From Lophius americanus (lineage: Eukaryota; Chordata; Actinopteri; Lophiiformes; Lophiidae), in assembly GCA_037951165.1 (NCBI GenBank), contig JBBDHG010000101.1, positions 390,001 through 454,000 of the forward strand: DNA of 64,000 bases, read 5' to 3'. Positions 11,947 to 24,297 of the stretch are shown here, piece after piece. The notes beneath the pieces are model-generated. The model worked only from the letters and a program-made list of their open reading frames with translations, was not told the DNA's origin and did no database searches. Every line of letters begins with the position of its first letter. Position 1 is the stretch's first letter. A program made the position numbers and the translations under genes.

Positions 11947-13911
11947 CATGCGAGACCACACAGTTATACACTTGTCATTCTGTTATGTAAGGCTTTGAAG
12001 AAATGGCTTGCAGAAAATACACAAAGGGAAGTATTTTTCTCGGCAATGGTGACTAACAGCAGCTATGGCCTGAATACATACCTAACCCATAAACCAAGAA
12101 GACGCACATCTTATGGTTCCTTCAGAAGAAATTATGGTTCACTAGGAATGTTTATTGGAAAATATTATTCTGAATTTATTCAAAGTTTAAGCTGCATGTC
12201 AGCAATTCTGCTGCATTGCATGAAGGAAGTAATTCAGTTTCCCCAAAGCGAATTTAATCTTCTACTTTTAATGTGTCTTTGTCAGTCCGGTTCACAGTGA
12301 CTGCAAGGAAAACGCTCATCTGAAAGTAGTTAAATGCACAATACATGTTGTTTGGGCTATAAGCTCTGCACCTATAATGAATATAAAATACAGTGGACAG
12401 ATGTAAAGGAAACCAAAATATAGTTCTAAGTACCCAGTTTGGCACACTGAGCATTGTATACCATGGATTCTCAACCTAAGACCTATTTCTGATTGTATTA
12501 ATATTTCAGGAACCACCATAACAAATATACTCTGATGAAGTTTGGGGGATTCTGTATCTGGCTGCTAAATGGAATAAAAGGCAGTATATTAAATTAACAT
12601 TTTAACAGAACATAATACATACATGTTACTGTTCTGCTGGTTTTCATTCTTCCCTCTGTTTAGTTTAGTTAGTATCATTACATCACTATTCACCCATGCC
12701 TCTGCATAGTGAGCGACATTGATTAAATGGAGAGACTGACCAGAATAGTGTTTAATATGTGTATTAGTAAACATTCGTACTCATGAAAGCTTGGTGTAGT
12801 TGCGGTATGGCACAACAGAAATCAAATAGAGCCCATGACTGTCAAGTTGGTACCAAACAGTTGAAAATGGGCGACTCTAAACCCACTCTGAGACGCACGA
12901 TGGCAGCTTTTTGACTCCTCCAGAAACAATTTTGGCATTTGGAAGCAGATCAATGATAAGTGAGGTAGTAGCGGCAAGGGAAGTAGTAACATAGTCAAAT
13001 CAGACATAGACATAGATGCAATGAAGAAAATCAACCAAAAAAGTCTTCCAACTGGGAAGACAGCGCAACTTCCAGGACCTCGTTACCCTCGGAGATTAAT
13101 ATGAAATCAGCAGCTATGTAACAGGAGGACAAATGATGTTCCAATGTTACTCAAAATTGCTTAGAAAATGCTGCTCAACACATGTGTATGACGTCAAAAC
13201 AGATGAAGCCGCTGCTGCGAGATACAACAAGCCTCTTGCTGGTGGAATCCTGGCTTTTTCGCCATTGTTGTCTAAAGTGCAAAAAAAAAAGGAGATCTAA
13301 AGAGGGTCTTCGTTGTAGCTTGGTTGCGTGATCTCTGTATAAAGAAGAGTTGAGAGGTAGAAATGTAAAGGCAGCTCTACGGTGATTAAGTTATAGTCAA
13401 GACTAGGGAGATACATAGGCAGAGCTGATGTTATAGTAAAGCACGACTCATGGGGAGAGTGGTATAAATGCGAGTCACATGAATATGTGAAATCACAAGA
13501 GAAGAAGCAGATGGAGAGGAAAAAGGTACGAAAATAAGGTGATTGGAAAAAGGGAGCATGTGGCAGGGTTTACTTCCTCCATCTACTCAGCTTTCTCTAG
13601 TCTGTCTCCTCCTTCTGCCACAGCTGCTCCCCTTTCTCCTTTTACCAATCCACACAGGCTTTCATGTCATCCTTTTCTAATAAAGCCTCCTGATTTCACC
13701 TCTCATCAGCCACTCCCCCCAACACCTTGTTCTCACCTTGATCCACTCCGGTTAATTTTCTCCCCTTTACAGTCTAATCCTTTCTATCCACTGCTCTCAT
13801 CTCCCCCTCAGCTTCACGCTCCCTCCTCCTTGACTTCTCACAATGACGCCCTCCTCTCCCATCCTATTCCTCCTTTGCATCACCCACTTGGCCGATGCAC
13901 CGAGATCACGC

Positions 13912-13955
13912 GAAGGCCAAGGCGCCAGGCTCCGCGCCTTGGCGCCTTGGCCTTC
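13912..13955. repeat. GC-rich hairpin
   Basis: Perfect 15-bp arms 'gaaggccaaggcgcc' (13912-13926) and its reverse complement (13941-13955) enclose 14 nt. A second nested pairing, 'aaggcgc' with 'gcgcctt', is possible. It is strikingly GC-rich compared with its surroundings. Confidence 0.85.
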
Positions 13956-14043
13956 TACGAAATGAGAATTCTGGTCTCCAGATTGCAGCAGCAGAAGCAT
14001 TATGGGCCCATAACACAAAGGTCGATGGACAGAAACCAACTTT

Positions 14044-14127
14044 ACTGAATCGCTGAATCTCCTTTTTCTGGAATTTCATCATGTTGAATGGATAAAGTAT
14101 CTCCTTATCTTATCTTTCAATCTCCCG
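14044..14127 (+). mobile_element. Possible LINE 3' tail
   Basis: The run 'ggaatttcatcatgttgaat', then 'ggataaagtatctccttatc', resembles the tail at 51185-51245. It is a short, weak match. Confidence 0.35.
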
Positions 14128-16700
14128 GCTGTGGGTAAGCACACATAATAATCATCAATATCAAAAATGCTTCTCATCCTACCAAGTCATTGGCTCACAG
14201 ACCACTTTTTGCCGCTGTCACTAACTCCACTGTTGGCAGAGTGGCGGAAACATAATGACCCCTCATCAAGCATTTGCAACATCGTGTAATAATGGCGTCA
14301 ACAATCCTGTAAAATTGACAACAGTCTGTCTTGCTTCAAGATTTTCACGGGACACTTGATGCGTTGGATTTTTTGTATGAATAAGTGAAGTTAACACTTA
14401 GTGTGAGCAAATATATTTTTAATATTTAGAAAAAATATTTTTTGATGATTAACAGAATATTTAATATGCTGTATACGTTTTCAGGGTGTTGGTGCAAAAT
14501 AATTTGAATTTTAAGATTCCAAATTGCACTGTGGGAAGTTGTGGTGGTGTGTTTCAAAGATTGAGAGATGAGTAGATTTACTGAGGGCCAAGTCTGTGAG
14601 ATTTCCTGAAATTAAATAAAACTGACATTTATGTAAACAAGACAAGAACATTTTGAAATTGCTTTAAAACTCTGAGAGGGTTCAGATGTTTGGAACTAGG
14701 CTGGTGTCACTTTTTACTTTTATTACCTAATTTTCTCGGCTGTGCCCAGAAAACAGCTAATCCCACTCTCGCCTCTTTTTCTCTTTCTTCCCTGCTTTAA
14801 TCTGTCTTCACAGTGCCGCTCTAGACATCAGCAGTCACCCTGCTGCCATGTACTGACACTTAGCCTGAGGCATAAGCACCCAGCCCTGCCCTTCACATGT
14901 GCACACGGTTATGTGTTATTTGATGCATGTTTTGAGGTGAGGCAAGGCGATGTGTCCTTTGTGAAACATACAGTAATACTACAAGGCACAGATTCAGGAG
15001 AAAAAACAAACACCATTGAAGACGTTGCCTTAAGTGCTTCCATACAAGGGGTATGCATATCTCCATTGTTAAGATTCAACACTTATCTAGATACATAACC
15101 TATAAATAAAACACTGTAGGAAGATTATACTTTAATACGGAACAGAAAGAAAAAAGAACATAGAAAGAAGTGTATAACAGACAGGAAGTAGATCTGAAAA
15201 TCTCACTTCTTCTTATAACTTTGAAATACTTTTCTACTGTTGAGTGAAACAATGACAATACACAATGGGCAGCTCCCCGTAACGTTAAAATGCATTGTAG
15301 CTCAACCAATGTGTCTGTCTTTCATCCCCTTTTAAAAGAAAGACAGATCTAATAATCAAGAATTAAAATATCTTTATTTCAAAATGGGTAGATGTGTTGG
15401 TGATAGTTGATATAATTTCCTTTATTGTCACCCGATGTAAGTTATATTTCGGTGTGTGGTGCTTGTAATACATACAGACCCATTTGAGATGTACATAGGA
15501 TCTGAATCGAAATCCTGCAAGATTCCGATAGGGTTTCCACATCTTATAAAGAAACGGACGCGTTATAATAATTTCTGTTTGACCTAAAAGGAAGTCAAAC
15601 AGATAAACTATCAACTTATCGTGGTATTAAAAAGGCCCACTTAAAATTATGCGGACCCTCCCAAAATCAAATGCCCTAATGCTGCGTATGGTGTACAAAT
15701 AAAGGTGAGAAACATGTTAGGTCAAGTGCTACAACACATTGCAATGAGAGCATGAACACACAGTGATACGTAGGAAATAGAGACCATGCACTCCACAAGT
15801 TCTCTGAAGGTGTGCAGTGGTATGGATAATCTGATCCAAACATCTATCCATCACATTTTGATTGCTTTTTTCTGCATGTACCATCTTTGTCTCTGCCTAT
15901 CCCTCTCCTTCATCCATTGCCCATTTCTCTCTCTCCCTCCATCTCCTCCCGTCTTGCTCTAGTTGCCAGAGCCACAAGCAAGGACACAATGAGGCCGGGT
16001 ACTTCCTAAAGAGGGCACAACCAACCTTTACACATACATTTGCACTCAAATACACAGAGCTAACTCGATTCTGTCAAAGCCTTTCTCATATGCTTACAAG
16101 AAAAAATGGCAAGCTGCACGTCTCGCAGCATTTGTCCACTGTATTTAAAAAACAACACTGTGAACACAAGTAATTTATTTTGGCAAGTTTGCTAATCATG
16201 TTTCTGCCAGTTTGCCCTTTGTTATTCAGAGTACAGGGGTGTTGTCTGGCCTATACCCTTTACTAAACCAAACATATGACCTGCACTCTGTGTCTCTGTC
16301 TCAGTCTCTGTGTGTGAGGGAATAGATAAGATAGTGTTCGTGTTAAAAGAAGGTAGAAAAATGCTTGCTTATGAACCTGGTCTCTGTACGTGTGTCTGCA
16401 TTTGCCTAAATCTGCATTAGGTAGTAGACTAGAGGAGGATTGCTCTTTTTGTGTTCACACAAGTGTACATATATAAGTAATATAAGTTGCACTTCATTAA
16501 ACTGATTACAGTTTAATGAGGTGAGCACACACCTAATCCTATTTATCGAGAAGTGGGGAGACAATGCCATCGGAGCTCACTTTCTGCCACTCCTCACAAC
16601 CGCGCAACTTGAAACCTCTTTCTGACTGGGCAAATCAAATTAGTTTCTGGTTATCAACTAATCAGACCCACTCCTGTATTGATACAGCCACCATAAGGAT
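14128..16700. other. Non-coding stretch in pacs1 intron 1
   Basis: No recognisable coding exon, RNA gene or transposon. Frames here are short with random-looking composition. Confidence 0.4.
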
Positions 16701-16870
16701 TGAGAGTGACTGAGAGTGACTGAGAGTGACTGAGAGTGACTGAGAGTGACTGAGAGTGACTGAGAGTGACTGAGAGTGACTGAGAGTGACTGAGAGTGAC
16801 TGAGTGTGACTGAGTGTGACTGAGAGTGACTGAGAGTGACTGAGAGTGACTGAGAGTGACTGAGAGTGAC
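16701..16870. repeat. 17 x 10-bp minisatellite
   Basis: Seventeen head-to-tail copies of 'tgagagtgac'. Copies 11 and 12 (16801-16820) share the single variant 'tgagtgtgac'; the rest are identical. The array starts and stops sharply. Because the unit is not a multiple of three and lacks stops on the minus strand, two minus frames read through it as serine-rich repeats, which are artefacts. Confidence 0.97.
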
Positions 16871-18267
16871 GGCGCCTCTCAATGAACTCATTATAACACA
16901 AGAGCTCATTCAAACATTACCTTTAATTAAAAGGAATCTAGTTTACTTACTTTGTTGTCAAGAGTAAGATTTGATAAATATCACTCGTATATCACCAATT
17001 GCAAAGTAAAAGGCGCAGTGTCTAATATTTTGTGATATCTCTTTGAATAACTGGAATATAATTTTCATCTATTTTTTTGTTACTGTACAAGCGGCTGAAA
17101 ATGAAAATAATTGTTTTATGATAACTCAGAAAATGTCATTTATATCCAAAAAAGGAGCAGGTCCTTTTCCTAACATGTTGGAACTGTACCCTAAAAGCCA
17201 TGGGAGGCAGTTAGCTTATCTAGCATAAACACTGGAAACAGGGGGATTGACTATGTCTAAGGGGGAAATCAACCCACCATTAATTATTTTAATTTTTACA
17301 CCTACAGCACAGATTAAAGAAACAAGACATAACATGGTAAATGGACTGTAATTGTATAGCGCTTTTCTAGTCTGCACGACCACTCAAACCGCTTTCATGT
17401 TCATTAGTGACAACTGGATTTTGTTTTTGGATAGAATTAGAGTTTCTAATACTAACCATCTTCATTTGTAGCACAAAGATATGAGAGGGTTATTAATCTA
17501 CTCCTCTATTTTCAGAGAAAACCTCAAACAAGATTTCCCCACAAGGTAAATTGTCAAATTCGTTGTTTCCAAACTCACCATGTCCTGAAAGTAGCACCAT
17601 ATTTCCTGTGGCGACATAAAAATGGCATGAATCTTATCAAGCTTTTGGCAAGAAACTATTACAAATAAACCTCTTAGACTGTGAACTATCAGTTATAAGA
17701 ATATTACTTGGTATTTACAATATTTTTTCTGGGCTGAAATGTTCTAAAATTGTTTGAGTTCCTCCTGCTTTGTTTTTAGTCCTTCTGCAACTGAATTGGA
17801 AACAATTTAAACAAATGATTTGCAGTAATCCTGAAACACAGGCACTGTGTCAAGGTCAATCTGTTTTAAGTGCATTACAAGCTTGTGTTATCATACACAA
17901 GTGAAACAGTGTGCAACCTGAGCTGCAGAGGATTACAGACGTGTGCACAAATTATTTGCATTGACATGAGGAGAAATTACAGCAGCAATTCAGAGAAACA
18001 AATCTAGGTAGCATTGTGGTGTTTAGGCCAGAGTACGCTTTATGGATTAATTCATCGTCTTCGTGTGTGTGTCAATAACACACAGCAATTACTTCTTTGA
18101 ATGCTTTGGAGATGTACAAAATAAAAATAATCACAGGTACGTGTTAATTTCAGGACAATATATGCACTGAAATGAACTAATCTTTCCATCTAAGCATTTC
18201 AGCTCATGATTCAACCGGTTTATAATTTAGTTTATAATGTAGAAACAGCTTTTTCCTTATATGAGTC

Positions 18268-18270
<3 letters not shown>
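16871..18270. other. Non-coding stretch in pacs1 intron 1
   Basis: AT-rich, with only the repeat scrap at 17337-17400 recognised. Confidence 0.4.
17337..17400 (+). repeat. Dispersed teleost repeat fragment
   Basis: 'atggactgtaattgtatagc', 'gcttttctagtctgc' and 'accactcaaaccgctttc' match the head of the repeat also seen at 3068-3150. Confidence 0.6.

Positions 18271-18345
<75 letters not shown>
18271..18345. repeat. (GT)n microsatellite
   Basis: An uninterrupted run of about 37 GT units, the longest simple repeat in the window and probably polymorphic. Confidence 0.97.
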
Positions 18346-18348
<3 letters not shown>

Positions 18349-18597
18349 TGCAGCATCATTGTTTGTAACACATTAAAGGGAAGCTAAGCATACATCTGTG
18401 CCATTGTCTGTAAAAAAGTGTCACCTCACCTTGGAAAGGGAAATTGTGTTTATGTGTGTGTATACGTAAGCTGCCAGATGGAAGTCTATGATTCTGCAGC
18501 AGGGGGATCTATGCCAAGAGACATAAGCTCTCAAAAACAAACAACCTTACAAAGCAGGAACTACCCAGATACGGCAGAGTTTCGGCCCAAATCAACC

Positions 18598-18660
18598 ACG
18601 ATATCTAACCCTGCCCTTCTAAACCAGGCCACGGTTTAGAAGGGCAGGGTTAGATATCGT
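18598..18660. repeat. 28-bp perfect inverted repeat
   Basis: The left arm 18598-18625 and right arm 18633-18660 are exact reverse complements. The spacer is 7 nt ('aggccac'). No target-site duplication or transposon motif surrounds it. Confidence 0.95.
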
Positions 18661-19561
18661 TAGATACCTTCTGCCACAGCACATCGGGGTGCCGTTTGAC
18701 TTTGTCAGGAGTATGTGAAAAATAAAAAAACATTCTGATGTAGCCAATATGATAGAATTGACGAAATTTCAAAAAAGCTAAACTTATCATGAAAATGCTG
18801 ATCACTTAGCTTATTCGTCATTAGAATTTGTCTCACTTTGAAATCCTTGAGAGTTCAATCATCAAGACTATCTCCTTGCACCCTCGGGGACACAGTAGGG
18901 CAGCAGAATGACAAAAAAAAAGTTGACAGCTATCGGTCGCAAGGATTCATCTCTGCCAGGGATCCATCACACCCTCTTCCTCTAACTGATTTTTATGTGG
19001 TATGAAACTGTTAAACTTGGGCACACCTAAAAGACAGCTGACTGTTTGCTTGAAAACTGGATACATCCAACCAGTGCTTAGTGTTTGATGAAGAGAAAAA
19101 GGTGTCAGAGAAGAGATTTGCTGCTAGAATAGGAGCAGAGATCAGGGTAGATCACACATCAGTCTTTGCGGGATGGTGTGTAGGTTGTTGCCCTCATAAG
19201 TAGTAGAGACAGATTTGTGATGTTTTTGTGCATATTATGTGTGTAACTCACAACTTGAAATCCTAAAAGCAGCTAAGAGCAGGTTTCATATAACTCAAAG
19301 AAGATAACCCACTGAAAATGTTTCCAGATTGAGGGGACAGTGCATCTCCTGGAACTCCTTAACCTCAGAGCAGCACACAAGATCAGCCTTTGAAGATAAC
19401 ATTGAAGGTAAAAAATGTTTGTTTCTATGTAGATGTGTATATTTAAGAATGCGCTGCTCAATTATTCTGCTATATGTTACGCATCTTCTGCTCAAAGAAA
19501 CCCATCTTGCCATTTTAAACAATAGACCGGCACAATATCATTCATTGAATTCCGTCCAGTA
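18661..19561. other. Non-coding stretch in pacs1 intron 1
   Basis: Nothing recognised. Overlapping short frames near 19273-19586 lack coding character. Confidence 0.4.
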
Positions 19562-19610
19562 TTTTGACTATGAAATTCGCAGGTAATAGCTGCGAATTTC
19601 ATAGTCAAAA
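19562..19610. repeat. 21-bp perfect inverted repeat
   Basis: The arms 19562-19582 and 19590-19610 are exact reverse complements around a 7-nt spacer ('gtaatag'). It lies 29 bp upstream of the coding-like fragment at 19640-19795. Confidence 0.95.
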
Positions 19611-19639
19611 ATCTCTCACTGGGTGTTGCACAGCTATAA

Positions 19640-19795
19640 TCAGAAATAGTAAACAGTAATCCTCAGGATGAGGACGATGAAGAGGAGGATGAAAAGGAGG
19701 AAACATTCTATCTCCCTTTACCTCCAACAAGTGAGCCGAGTTCAGATGGAACTTCTCAGCCAATCAGGAGGAACAAGCAGTGTCGAGGAAAGTGA
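19640..19795 (+). pseudogene. Coding-like acidic fragment, unknown
   Basis: A stop-to-stop frame of 51 codons has protein-like composition: an acidic block 'DEDDEEEDEKEE', then 'FYLPLPPTSEPSSDGTSQP', then a basic end 'RRNKQCRGK'. There is no start codon in context, and no family is recognised with confidence. Acidic then basic N-terminal regions occur in some DNA-transposase proteins, so a decayed transposon is one reading. A chance frame in purine-rich DNA is the alternative. Confidence 0.3.
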
Positions 19796-22700
19796 CAAAT
19801 CCAAAACTACTTTATCAATACTTCAACCCTGTCAGCGTGGGTATGTGTGTGTGTGTGCGCCTGTATGCGATAGTGTGTTAGCACTCCACAGTTCTTTCCA
19901 TTTGTGTGTTGAGCGCCCAGGGTAAGGGGGCAGGGTGAATAATGTAACAACGTCAGTCGAGAAACGAGTGTCATCCAACTATTGTGTTGCAGGGCAATCA
20001 TAGCCAACAAGTCCTAACAAGTCAGAACATCCTGCATTTCTGCTCAGCATCTCTTCATACCCACAGTTTTAATTATCAGGTCCGCAAATAAGCCTTTTTT
20101 TGGTGACACAAGCCCACTATTATCACTTATTTGGATCTTTATTTTTAGCTCTGAATATTTTTCCTTTTGCTGATGCTCTTTTAAGGAACATCTAAAGGGA
20201 TCATACATGAAAGTGGCTATAAATGTCTAATCAAAATCATTTTTTCTAAATTATCTAACAATAAAAGTTAGATTTCTTCCAGATGAAAAACATTTGCATG
20301 AACAATGTTCAACGAAGATTATTATGAATATTCTTGCCTTAGAAACTAAAAAACATTGAGATTACTAATCTCAATGTTTATTTCTTTAAAGGACTAGGCA
20401 ACTATAAGGTGCAAGCAACTAGAGTGGAAAGCAAAGCAAAATAAGAGTTTTCTGACAGAATGGCGAGAGTGAAACCCCTACCACTATCAAGAAGTGTTAA
20501 AAATATAAAAGGGCATAAATGTTCTTATCAAATAGCTAGGTCTTAAATTAATCATTCAATCCTACATGAAGTTCCTCTTATTACTAACCTCTGGGTTTAA
20601 ATATATTCCAATGTTTATGTTTTATTGTGCCGCTCTAAGTGATAGCAACACAAAATAGAGATTCTTAAAGAATTTAGCTGATGTCACCTGTTTCCTGTCT
20701 TAATGCCAAGCTATGGTTTTCAATTCCAGCTTCTATTTCAATATTTACTCTGCAAAAATGAATACTCCTTCTAGCTCTCATCAAGTAATTGACGCAGTGC
20801 CTTTCCCAAGCTCTGCCTTGTCTGGGCATTTGGCACACAGACCAAGTATTGCTATATTTTATCTCATGTATTGAAAATATGAACTGAACTTGTTGATAAT
20901 ATCATGATAAAATCAATTGATGTTCAAAGCAACTAAGTAATTGGGGCTGTAGTGTTTTTTCCTGGGGTCGGCAGCAAAGATGATGGTCAGTGTGCCAGCC
21001 AGAGAAAGGAGAATAACATTGGAGAACTAATTCTTAGTGGGTATGAAGAAAGTATAGCAACACTTAGTCTGTGTGCCAAGACAATCTTTCCACATTGCTT
21101 TGTTGGAAATAACGAAATCTGCTGTCTTTGTTTAAAACAAACATGGAGTCTTAATTTGGATTCTGAAAAGGGAAGGGGTGAATGTGATGGATATGACATG
21201 GAGGAGTTCCATATCAGATACAGTGGGTTATATAGTTGTTAATTCATTGGTGCGGTACCATATAGCAAACCGACGCTGTACCTACTGAAGAACTTATGTA
21301 ACAAAATTTAGTGGCTCCTAAGGATCCCCAAAACCCAAAATAACCACATTACACTGTTAGAAAAAATGTAAAACTGAATTCTGAGAGTATTAAACTCTAT
21401 CTAAATAAATTATGAAAGACAAAATCATGAAACTAACTTTACTGTGGTGCCAAATAGTGCTTGTTATGATGGGGAGAGGAGGCGGGGGGTTTATGCTTTG
21501 AAGAGGCGAACGGACCGGTTTGACGCTGCACCAGTAAGACGAACATGGGGGAACATGTGACGACGAGGAGACTGTTACCCGAGGACAGCAAAGCTAGAAC
21601 TATATTAACCCTCGGGAAAAACACAACATCACTGGACACTCTTAGCTGGACAAATCTATCTCCAAATCGAGAGTGAGCTATGAAAACAACACAGTTCATC
21701 ATCTACCTCCAATGTAATGACCTACAGCCAGACTACGGTAGTGGAAAATTAGGGGTTTTGTTATTTGAACTTGATATTGTTACATATGTATGTAACTCTG
21801 TCTTAAATAAATTCAAGGACAACACCATACCCATAATCTACAGAGAAGTGAAGTGTGACGTTCGGGGACAACATATGGACGTCACAAGTGGTGGATTCAT
21901 GCAGTAATTATTTCACTGAGGACGGGCAGCTACCAAAGCTGGTCTACATACCTGTGATAGTACAGCAGTCCACACAATTTCTTTAGCTAAGTTGTACTAG
22001 ACTCTATGGACAGTTCCGTTTGTCAGCGGCAGCAACAGTTTTGAAAAGAAACATTTTAAATGTGTCTGTTTAATGATCCACTTCAAACCAATATATTTAG
22101 CGGAAGTAAAGTAAAGGCTTAGAATGTATCAGATTGGTTAAAACCCATTTGGGAACATCATTTACAGTTGAAAAAAGGCAATATATTGTATCACATCACA
22201 CTGTAGAGCTAAAAATGTTAAATATTATAAATTAGTAATATGGAATCGCTTGGCCCGACTATTCCCATCCCTAACAGAAAGAGTGAGCCAATTCAGGAAA
22301 CACATCTTTTTGACAAGTGGTTCCCCACATGGCATCAGCACTGAGAGCTCGACTAACACATAATCATCGCAGTATGACATCCAAGCCAGTTAAACTTCAG
22401 GGATATCAATCTGTCTATTTAGGAAGCGTAAGAGATTTTGATTTCAGTTTTTCAATTATGATTTTGATTTCCATTGATCGTTCTTGCATAATTTTGTTTT
22501 AAACAAATTACTCAACGTATATCAATGAAGATTTTCAACTTGAATGTTTCTTTCATCGAGATCAGAACTATGATTTAAGTTTTTCCTTAATTTTTTTGAG
22601 CAAGTATATGAAACTTAATAATGAATAATGCAACAAATTACTTAGTGCAGCTTATTAATAAGTAAAGAAATCCACTTCATTTTTCAGTCACTAACATGTT

Positions 22701-23904
22701 GTGAGTGTTGATCATAGATTTGAAATAACTCACTAAATTTTTGTTTAGCAGACATAGCTTCTTTTTAGCAGGATATAAGCTGTAAAATTGTTCCATTATG
22801 GTCCAAAATATGCCCTTTACTCCAGTATCCATCAATGGCTCTGAGTCATGGGACCTTCCACTCAGTTCTTAAAGGAGACCCTTAATAATGTAAGGGGAGG
22901 AGCTCTGCAACAGGGCCCATTCCTGGAATACCTGACACACAGTGGCTGCACAAGGGAGCCTTAATTAAACTCTGCTAGATACTTAAATCTAAACCGTTTG
23001 TGGTGTGAACAGTTGCAGGCGGCATCGACATTCCACCAGAAAGTAACATTAAATACACCCTAGATCTTCTTTTTCCTTCACAGTCTCTATGTGAATGAGG
23101 TGAGATTTGGCGTCTGGGACATATGCGGTGTTCATCAGTGGGATTGCTTGCCTGCCAGAAAACAGAGGTTTTATCTCATGAGGTGAGGAAGAAGAACCAA
23201 TCAGCCAAACACAGGGGACAGTGGTATAAGCACTATGTGTGTGTTAATGACACTGGAGAAAAGGCAGCAGAGAGAAGAATCCCCCACTACAACTACACAC
23301 TGTAGGAGCTGATTTTAAAGCGGTGAAATGACTCATTACTCTCATGTAAAGATTGGATGGTATGGATGGCCTGACAATAAATGACCTCAGAGGCACTCAG
23401 GCTGTGTCCATTGGTTTGAAGATGTGTGTAATTTCAAATGACTACGCTTCTGTCTGTTCTTGAATATTTCCTTTTATTCGCCCCTGAATATGATCAGACA
23501 TACCACTAAAACAAACAATCCTTAGAAAAGTTGGGAAACATTTGGATTTGGTATAAACACTAAAATCCTGTTTTTGCCAGATTGAGACAATTCAATCCAC
23601 TGGATAGCATAAACAGCATTGGGTAGACTAGTGGCATTTTGGGTAGACAAGAAGTGGTTAGAAGAAATGCAATTTAGCGAGGAGGAGGAAGTTTAAGAGC
23701 CCTTGGAGGAGCAAAGATTAAGCAACAAGAGGTAAAAAAGCTCCAGACAGATTACTGAAAAACATCAGGGCTCATAAAGGTTCTTAGAGCTCTGGAAGAC
23801 TGTTCAATGGATTATTTGTCACCACTATTTGCTGTTACTACCTGTGTCTGTTAGAAAATCCTTTTTAACTGTAGATGACAGCGCCACCACTTCTTCTTCT
23901 ATGT
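19796..23904. other. Non-coding stretch in pacs1 intron 1
   Basis: No exon is recognised. The only clear structure is the 29-nt palindrome at 20351-20379. Frames such as 20952-21242 and 21439-21702 have no homology I can name and no splice context. Confidence 0.4.
20351..20379. repeat. 29-nt near-complete palindrome
   Basis: The 14-nt arms 'aaacattgagatta' and 'taatctcaatgttt' are exact reverse complements separated by a single C. Confidence 0.9.
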
Positions 23905-24297
23905 AGAGGTGCACGATTGCAATTTTCTTGGACAATACCAGATTTTAATGAAGTCTGACCGGGCGATAGAATTTTGTCTGATATAGATTTTTTTTTTTTT
24001 AAATGTTTAAAAGCTATAATTGATCGCATACATGTATATATACATGCTGCGGGTCAAGGCTGGCTCAGCAGTCTCATTAGCTTTAGCCCCTCTGCAAACG
24101 TTAGCTTCTTGAAACTTGCTATGTTCCTCGGTGTGATTCATTTTGAAGTGTCTGATTAAGTTTGTTGTGTCAAACATTTCGTGTTTTTTTTTCCTCCACA
24201 GCTTATTTTGTCCCCTACTTTGCACCCGACCTGCCTTAGTCTTAGGCTGGAAAGCCAATTGTCGATCACATGAAACCATTTCTCCTGGCGCGTGCAC
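23905..24297 (-). mobile_element. hAT-like transposon remnant with BED finger
   Basis: The minus-strand frame 24297-24007 (96 aa) ends with a BED-type zinc-finger pattern: 'WRKKKHEMFDTTNLIRHFKM' followed by 'NHTEE'. The distal H-x(n)-H pair and the 'TTNLIRH' signature resemble the N-terminus of hAT transposases. The other end near 23905 ('tagaggtgcacgattgc') looks like a hAT terminal repeat, implying that most of the transposase is deleted. The upstream paired cysteines of the finger are not clear. Confidence 0.55.

Larger units (their letters stand above)
10267..13911. other. Non-coding stretch in pacs1 intron 1
   Basis: Apart from the two microsatellites listed separately, no exon, RNA gene or clear element is visible. 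The serine/proline-rich frame at 13539-14048 is read as chance pyrimidine-rich sequence. Confidence 0.4.

Noticed and set aside
13539..14048. 169-aa plus-strand open frame rich in Ser, Pro and Leu
   Set aside because: It lies in pyrimidine-rich DNA, has no domain or splice context, and its end runs through the GC hairpin. The composition alone explains the lack of stops.
16701..16870. Possible CRISPR-like array
   Set aside because: The repeats are directly adjacent 10-bp units with no spacers, and the DNA is eukaryotic.
16658..16913. Two minus-strand serine/histidine-rich repeat frames
   Set aside because: They are readings of the 10-bp minisatellite in two frames and have no independent support.
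18598..18660. microRNA precursor
   Set aside because: Perfect long stems with a tiny loop are unlike typical animal pre-miRNAs, which have bulges and larger loops. It is kept as an inverted repeat only.
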